Origin: Dehalococcoidia bacterium
Lineage (GTDB): Bacteria > Chloroflexota > Dehalococcoidia > Dehalococcoidales > CSSed11-197
Direction: 5' to 3'
Length of the DNA: 11,212 nt
NCBI GenBank assembly: GCA_003552785.1
Contig: PUOQ01000055.1
Location: 1 to 11,212 of the forward strand
Under the pieces are notes generated by a model. It was given only the letters and a program-made list of their open reading frames with translations, searched no databases and was not told the DNA's origin. This document shows positions 6,972 to 11,212 of the stretch, one piece after another. How positions within the stretch are numbered: position 1 is the stretch's first letter; every line of letters starts with the position of its first letter. The position numbers and the translations under genes are program-made.

Positions 6972-7634
6972 TTATTGCGATGCTTCAAAATCCAAAAATT
7001 TAGAAGACAGGCTGGCCATTTGCCGGTAAAAAGGCGTGCTGGCTTTTTCAATTATCTGGTAAAAAAAAGACGGCGCCCACTTTAACAGATGATCGAATAT
7101 AAATTCTCTTTCGATTTTATGAAGTTTATCGCTCGACATTGCTCTGTCTTTTTCTTGTTTTAATTGTTCGCTTATCAGGTATGAAGCAAACTCCAGTTCG
7201 GCAGCAATATGATCTGGGACCTCATTGAAGTCTTTTCTCATGTATAGCCCCGCTGCTTGGTAAAGCCTTGCTGCCTTTGCAGTGCTGGGACCCCAAACTT
7301 TGGCATCTTTATCAAGATATACTGAGCTATATGGTGCTACCAAAATTTTTGGGTAATGATTAATTAACATGCGAGTATAATCTATTTGCAGCTCTTTCAG
7401 GACTTCTTCCTGGTCAAAAACTTTTAACCAGTTTATTATTCTGGATTTCTCATCGGAGGCGTCAATTCCGAGCAATTGCCATTCATTAAAACAATCAAGC
7501 AAAGTATCATTATTTAAGGCTGATACGTAATCTCGGCCAGGATAAGAAAAAGAACGGGCAAGAAATCTGTATATGAGAGAGCGGGGAAGCAATCTATCAT
7601 ACTCATTACTCCCCCGCTCGAAAATTTTTACCAT
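6972..7634 (-). CDS. TorD/DmsD-family molybdoenzyme maturation chaperone
   Basis: Protein of 220 residues, the usual size for this all-helical cytoplasmic family. Conserved signatures are LIYRFLARSFSYPG near the N-terminus (20-33), DYTRMLIN...PKILVAPYSSVY in the middle (85-106), the family hallmark EVPDHIAAELEFASYL (138-153), and a C-terminal FDHLLKWAPSFFYQI (180-194). Such chaperones bind the Tat signal of a molybdoenzyme, hold it back from export until cofactor is inserted, and protect it from proteolysis. The obvious client is the catalytic subunit encoded directly upstream, only five bases away, with a Tat signal. The close spacing and a weak ribosome binding site (AGGAAAG about ten bases before the ATG) suggest translational coupling. 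This gene looks AT-richer than the two membrane/Fe-S genes at the other end of the operon. No membrane helix is present. Confidence 0.9.
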   Translation of the reverse strand: MVKIFERGSNEYDRLLPRSLIYRFLARSFSYPGRDYVSALNNDTLLDCFNEWQLLGIDASDEKSRIINWLKVFDQEEVLKELQIDYTRMLINHYPKILVAPYSSVYLDKDAKVWGPSTAKAARLYQAAGLYMRKDFNEVPDHIAAELEFASYLISEQLKQEKDRAMSSDKLHKIEREFIFDHLLKWAPSFFYQIIEKASTPFYRQMASLSSKFLDFEASQ

Positions 7635-7639
7635 CTTTC

Positions 7640-9874
7640 TTACGCTTTCCTGAGGTTAACACAGATATCCAGCATTGCCGCAGAATGACACGGCAGGTAG
7701 CTTTCAACAGAAAGTGACTCTTCTATGGTCCTTGCTTGCATGAGGTCTCCGTCACTCGTGCCCCAGTTATGGGCATTGCTCCACCCCCGGCTCCAATGGC
7801 CATGGTTGTGCTCGGTCATCACAGTATCTTTCCGGATTCCGGGTGTTATATGGGCTCGTACTTTAATACTGTTTCCATTAGTAGAATCAACAACGACATG
7901 TTCACTTTCTTTAACCCCAATAGCTTCGGCTGTTTCCGGATGCATATGCAAAAAGTTCTCGGGTTGCAATTCCTGAAGCAAGGGGTCATTGGTCATACCT
8001 GTATGAACCAGCCAGGGCAAATGGTTAACCACAAGCCGGTAAGGGTACTGCTGTGAAGGTGTGGTATACGGCTCATGCCATGAAGGCAGCGGTTCATAAC
8101 CGCCTTGTTCAAGAACGGTTGAATATAGTTCAATCTTTTTAGAGGGGGTGTTAAATTCAGTGCGGCCTACCGGGTCTTCTTTATTTTCATGTATACCATT
8201 GGTCTGCTTCATTTTATCCATTGACGTTCCGGCTGCTTCAAGGCAGGCATCCCTGTGGCCAGCCCAATCTACCTTGAATTCCGGCTTGCCTATAGCATCC
8301 AGTACGCCGTTAACTATAGCACTCCAGCCCCTGTTTTCCCATAGTGCCCCGACACCTTCTCTTAATAAAAGCTGCGGCCAGAGCGCATTGCGTGCCCGGC
8401 TGGTATAACCGCTCCCTTCCAAAAAGTACATGTCCGGTAAAACAATATCTGCAAACTGAGCTGCTTCACTGGGCATAATATCAACCACAACAAAAAAGTC
8501 TAATTTCTTAATAGCCTCGGCAAGCCTGTCAGGGTCAGGGGCAACAAAAAGGTTGTATTTCCTCCAGATGCCTACTTTAACCGGGTATGGTTCACCGGAA
8601 AGGATGCCTTCAGCTACATGTCCAAAAGCACCCGTGCGCCCCGCATTGGCTAGCGGAAACAGGTGCTGGCCGTCAACCCTTCGTTTTTCAACCATTTCCG
8701 GGAAATCCGCGGGTGAAAAACTATCTACTGAAGGCAGTGAAAAAGTTCGAGGTAAAAAGAAACCGCCCTTTCTTTCGATGCCGCCAACCAGGGCTTTTAG
8801 GATTACCTGGGCCTGTGCCGTCGGGAAGCTGTTAGCCCAATTAGGACCGCTGGCGTCTCTCTTATGAGTAGCCAGCAAAGCAGGTTTGGTGGTGGCAAAT
8901 TCCCTTGCAATGCGGGTTATAACATCGGCAGGTACATCGGAAATGCCGGCTGCCCAATCAGCAGTATATTGACTTACATGCTCTTTTAGCTCATCAAAGC
9001 CGTTTGTCATGGCTTCGACATAATCTTTGTCATACAGGTCTTGTTGTATAATATAATTTATCATAGCCAAAAGAACCGCAAGGTCAGTGCCGGGTTTTAT
9101 GGGTATCCACTCATCAGCCATGCCGGCTGTCAGTGATTCCCGCGGGTCGAAAATAACCACTTTAGCACCGTTGTCTTTGGCTTTCATAAATGGAATCAAC
9201 TGGCAAAGCTTTGATTTTCCCGGCATATCCCAGCCGAAGCCCATAATGTATTTTGCATTCTCCATGTCCATGGTATAAGGGCGCCCACCGCCTGTAGCCA
9301 TGACTCGCCATGCATAGTGTGCACTTGTGTAACAAGTATCTCCATGCTGGACCTGGTTAGGGGTTCCTATGGCTTTTTGCAACCTGGTACAGGGGCCATC
9401 GGGGCGCGAGAATATCATCGTGGATTCAGGTCCATGATTGTTTATAGCCTGAGTGAACTTCTCGCCAATGGTATCGAAGGCTTCTTCCCAGGATATCTTT
9501 ACCCAACCGGGGTCTTCATTTTTAGCCTTATTTGGATTGGTCCGTTTAAGGGGTGATTTAAGACGGTCCGGATCATAAAGGTGTCGCATGGCAGAAGCGC
9601 CTTTTACACAAACTTTACCATATCCACCCAGGCCATCGGCAGGGTTGCCTCCAATCCACTTGACACTACCATCCTTAACACGGACGATGCTGCCACATTG
9701 ACTGGCACACACAGCACAGCACTGGTACAAGGTTTTGTCCCAGACAATTGGCTTGCTATCGACAGGTTTCCTGGCAAAAGCACTTAAATCTTCATTTAAA
9801 GATCCAGGAATAACAAAGGCGCCGGCTGAACCAAAACCCGCGGCTTTAAGAAAGTCTCTTCGAGATAAATTCAT
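7640..9874 (-). CDS. Tat-exported molybdopterin oxidoreductase catalytic subunit (DMSO reductase family, PsrA/PhsA-like)
   Basis: Protein of 744 residues, close to the 750-765 of PhsA/PsrA. The twin-arginine signal SRRDFLK (4-10) precedes a hydrophobic stretch, so the mature protein acts outside the cytoplasm. The N-terminal [4Fe-4S] site has Cys53, Cys56, Cys60 and Cys89 followed by a conserved Lys91. The predicted molybdenum ligand is Cys181 in HGDTCYTS, as in periplasmic nitrate or polysulfide-type enzymes. No in-frame TGA selenocysteine codon is seen. Cofactor-binding stretches include GFGWDMPGKSK, VVIFDPRES, WIPIKPGTDLA and, in the C-terminal dinucleotide-binding domain, NHLPWLVHTGMTNDP. 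It probably forms the terminal active site of a complex with the Fe-S and NrfD subunits encoded upstream. Polysulfide, thiosulfate, tetrathionate and arsenate all remain possible substrates. A GGAGGT lies nine bases before the ATG, inside a small inverted repeat. Confidence 0.93.
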   Translation of the reverse strand: MNLSRRDFLKAAGFGSAGAFVIPGSLNEDLSAFARKPVDSKPIVWDKTLYQCCAVCASQCGSIVRVKDGSVKWIGGNPADGLGGYGKVCVKGASAMRHLYDPDRLKSPLKRTNPNKAKNEDPGWVKISWEEAFDTIGEKFTQAINNHGPESTMIFSRPDGPCTRLQKAIGTPNQVQHGDTCYTSAHYAWRVMATGGGRPYTMDMENAKYIMGFGWDMPGKSKLCQLIPFMKAKDNGAKVVIFDPRESLTAGMADEWIPIKPGTDLAVLLAMINYIIQQDLYDKDYVEAMTNGFDELKEHVSQYTADWAAGISDVPADVITRIAREFATTKPALLATHKRDASGPNWANSFPTAQAQVILKALVGGIERKGGFFLPRTFSLPSVDSFSPADFPEMVEKRRVDGQHLFPLANAGRTGAFGHVAEGILSGEPYPVKVGIWRKYNLFVAPDPDRLAEAIKKLDFFVVVDIMPSEAAQFADIVLPDMYFLEGSGYTSRARNALWPQLLLREGVGALWENRGWSAIVNGVLDAIGKPEFKVDWAGHRDACLEAAGTSMDKMKQTNGIHENKEDPVGRTEFNTPSKKIELYSTVLEQGGYEPLPSWHEPYTTPSQQYPYRLVVNHLPWLVHTGMTNDPLLQELQPENFLHMHPETAEAIGVKESEHVVVDSTNGNSIKVRAHITPGIRKDTVMTEHNHGHWSRGWSNAHNWGTSDGDLMQARTIEESLSVESYLPCHSAAMLDICVNLRKA

Positions 9875-9875
9875 T

Positions 9876-9889
9876 GAGGTTGCACCTCC
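9876..9889 (-). promoter_or_regulatory. Ribosome binding site of the molybdoenzyme gene within an inverted repeat
   Basis: On the minus strand GGAGGT (9889-9884) is followed after three bases by ACCTC (9880-9876), then the ATG at 9874. GAGGT and ACCTC can pair into a five-base-pair stem with a three-base loop that covers the ribosome binding site. A further AT-only inverted repeat, arms 9907-9913 and 9920-9926, lies upstream in the 111-base gap (9875-9985) between the membrane-subunit and catalytic genes. No gene is seen in that gap, and it may hold an internal promoter. Confidence 0.45.
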
Positions 9890-9985
9890 AATTATTGTTC
9901 ATATATTTTAAAATTATTTTTTTAAACCTTTGAGCATTTTTCCGGTTGTGTCGTTTACTTTGATTTTTTCCAAACGTAATTTCCT

Positions 9986-10945
9986 TTAAGCCTGTCCGGC
10001 AATCAGCAGTAAGGCTCTGAGCAGCAGGCCGCCAAGCACTACCAGAACAGCCGAAGAGCCGGTAATGGTAGCCAGTACGCCGGCTGTGTAATCCTTGTTC
10101 CAGTTCATCGCCAGAAGGATTAACGGAGCTGCCAGTCCGGCTGCAACCAGCCCGACCCAGAACCAGATGGAAAGGGCCCCTCCGGTAAGAATGGCCAGAG
10201 CATCTGTCGCCCCGGCGACACCGGTAGCCGAGGTCCAGATCATGAATATGGCCAGTATCACCAGTTCCAGGACGATTACTACGACCAGGGACTGGGCCAG
10301 TTTTTTAATCATTGAAGAATCAATCTGCCATTCGGATTCTCCGAAGAACAGCTCAATTATCCAGTTCCAGGCGCTGTTTCCTGTCCGGTTGAGAGCATTG
10401 GCTACCAGGGAAACAAATATCAGCCAGGCAATACCGGTAGCTATGGCCGAAACTACAAATACGGCCGGAAGCATGGGTGTTTCTGCCCAGAAAGGCTGGG
10501 TGGTAGCTGCGATCAAGACGCCCGCGTAAGCCATGAGCAGGATGGATAGTACAAAGCCAACCCATGAAAGCACATTGGTTGCCTTGCCGGCAAAAGCCTG
10601 CCAGCCACTGGCAAACCGGCTGATTATCCACAGGACTATCATGATTCCGGCAACGGTCATCCAGCCGGTAAGTATCCAGCCGCCCAGTGATAGGGGTGAT
10701 TCGGGGTATATGCCAACGAACATGTGCCAGAACCAGGTAATATTGCCCAGATGGGAAAGGAGTAGAATGATACCGATCATGGCCATTACAATTCCGGTGA
10801 GGACTGCCAGCCTGAAAAGATGGCTCAATTTGCCACCGCTCAGACGGTCAGCCAGAAAGGCGGTAAAAAAGGCACCACCGGCAATGCCCATAGCCCAGAG
10901 GTCAATCCACAGGGTTATACCCCATGACATATCACCTATATTCAT
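9986..10945 (-). CDS. NrfD/PsrC-type quinone-interacting membrane subunit
   Basis: Protein of 319 residues with eight predicted transmembrane helices, at about 10-31, 44-65, 86-108, 123-147, 157-181, 217-238, 253-278 and 291-315, as in PsrC-type subunits. NrfD-family landmarks are the N-terminal WGITLWIDLWAMGIAGGAFF, the PESPLSLGGW loop before helix 3 (81-90), and the C-terminal LLRALLLIAGQ (308-318). Family members bind a quinone near the outer face and pass electrons to or from the associated Fe-S protein. No heme ligands are expected. The ATG directly follows the TAG of the Fe-S gene with no intervening base. GGGAGGT (10952-10958), inside the last codons of that gene, gives a six-base spacer and fixes the start. 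It acts as the membrane anchor and quinol oxidase/quinone reductase module of the complex with the molybdopterin subunit. Confidence 0.93.
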   Translation of the reverse strand: MNIGDMSWGITLWIDLWAMGIAGGAFFTAFLADRLSGGKLSHLFRLAVLTGIVMAMIGIILLLSHLGNITWFWHMFVGIYPESPLSLGGWILTGWMTVAGIMIVLWIISRFASGWQAFAGKATNVLSWVGFVLSILLMAYAGVLIAATTQPFWAETPMLPAVFVVSAIATGIAWLIFVSLVANALNRTGNSAWNWIIELFFGESEWQIDSSMIKKLAQSLVVVIVLELVILAIFMIWTSATGVAGATDALAILTGGALSIWFWVGLVAAGLAAPLILLAMNWNKDYTAGVLATITGSSAVLVVLGGLLLRALLLIAGQA

Positions 10946-11212
10946 CTAAGCACCTCCCTTTTTACCGGATTTGGAGGCCAGTTCCTGCTTGCGTTTAAAT
11001 ACCAGCCAGAAAGGCAACGCCGTGATGACGCCGGCGGTAACCAGGCCGGAAAGCCATTTGCCGACCACGCTCTTGGTGGCTACCTGGGGATCATCGGGCA
11101 GGCCGTAAACGCTGGGGCTGTCATCCAGGGCATACAACACATGCAGGCCGCCCAGCTCATTTTCACCATAAAGGTAAGCATTGGGGTAGCCGTTGGCTTT
11201 CAAATGTCCAAC
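10946..11212 (-). CDS. HybA-like 4Fe-4S dicluster electron-transfer subunit, C-terminal end (5' end outside window)
   Basis: Only the last 88 residues are present. The frame is open to the right edge, and the TTG at 11203 is internal (the preceding codons give VGH), so the true start lies beyond the window. The visible part matches the end of HybA/FdnH-type ferredoxin subunits: a helix end LKANGYPNAYLYGE, the GGLHVLYALDD strand, then the VYGLPDDP turn, followed by a single transmembrane helix (about 52-72) and a Lys/Arg-rich tail. By the positive-inside rule the tail is cytoplasmic and the missing Fe-S domain faces outward. No cluster cysteines fall in this fragment, so the cluster count cannot be checked. 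It is the first visible gene of the molybdoenzyme operon and joins the membrane subunit gene with no gap. Confidence 0.82.
   Translation of the reverse strand, partial: VGHLKANGYPNAYLYGENELGGLHVLYALDDSPSVYGLPDDPQVATKSVVGKWLSGLVTAGVITALPFWLVFKRKQELASKSGKKGGA

Noticed and set aside
7640..9874. Formate dehydrogenase or nitrate reductase identity for the molybdoenzyme
   Set aside because: No selenocysteine TGA and no formate dehydrogenase active-site His pattern is evident, and the size and partners fit PsrA/PhsA-like enzymes better, although the substrate remains open.
9954..9985. Terminator between the NrfD and catalytic genes
   Set aside because: No GC-rich stem followed by a T tract is present on the minus strand; the only inverted repeat is entirely A/T.
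10095..10949. Two long plus-strand open frames opposite the NrfD gene
   Set aside because: They are mirror frames of a GC-rich membrane-protein gene with clear family motifs; their translations are low-complexity and not protein-like.

Overview
The window reads as chromosomal sequence of an anaerobic bacterium, most likely a Bacillota (Firmicutes) relative. This rests on strong AGGAGG-type ribosome binding sites, moderate GC, and a Tat-exported molybdoenzyme with an NrfD-type membrane partner. No rRNA or marker protein is present, so the taxonomic call is tentative. There are no tRNAs, rRNAs, insertion sequences or CRISPR arrays.

Layout. (1) 1-1529, plus strand: C-terminal part of a multi-PAS sensor histidine kinase whose start lies left of the window, followed by a small intrinsic terminator. 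(2) 1647-1801: intergenic region with operator-like inverted repeats, a perfect -10 box and a direct repeat. (3) 1802-5035, plus strand: a 1077-residue secreted, C-terminally membrane-anchored protein built of about nine IPT/TIG-like Ig domains and two fibronectin-III-like domains. A four-domain block of about 350 residues occurs twice. A terminator-like hairpin follows it. (4) 5146-6688, minus strand: a WYL-domain transcriptional regulator followed 52 bp later by a small DEDDy-type 3'-5' exonuclease, convergent with the surface protein. (5) 6972-11212, minus strand: a respiratory complex-iron-sulfur-molybdoenzyme operon in the order Fe-S subunit (cut by the right edge), NrfD-type quinone-interacting membrane subunit, Tat-exported molybdopterin catalytic subunit, and TorD/DmsD-like chaperone.

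How the genes work together. The right-hand operon should make a membrane-bound, outward-facing enzyme. NrfD exchanges electrons with the quinone pool, the HybA-like Fe-S protein relays them, and the molybdopterin subunit carries out the terminal reaction. The chaperone probably guards cofactor loading and Tat export of the catalytic subunit. Domain layout and a predicted Cys molybdenum ligand resemble polysulfide/thiosulfate reductases, but the substrate cannot be read from sequence. The regulator-nuclease pair, the surface protein and the kinase are separate transcription units with no obvious functional tie to the operon.

I see no clearly new system. The best leads are the internally duplicated surface protein with its unusual C-terminal anchor, a hairpin that could mask the ribosome binding site of the catalytic molybdoenzyme gene, the regulator-exonuclease pair, and a Cys/His-rich loop in the last PAS domain of the kinase.
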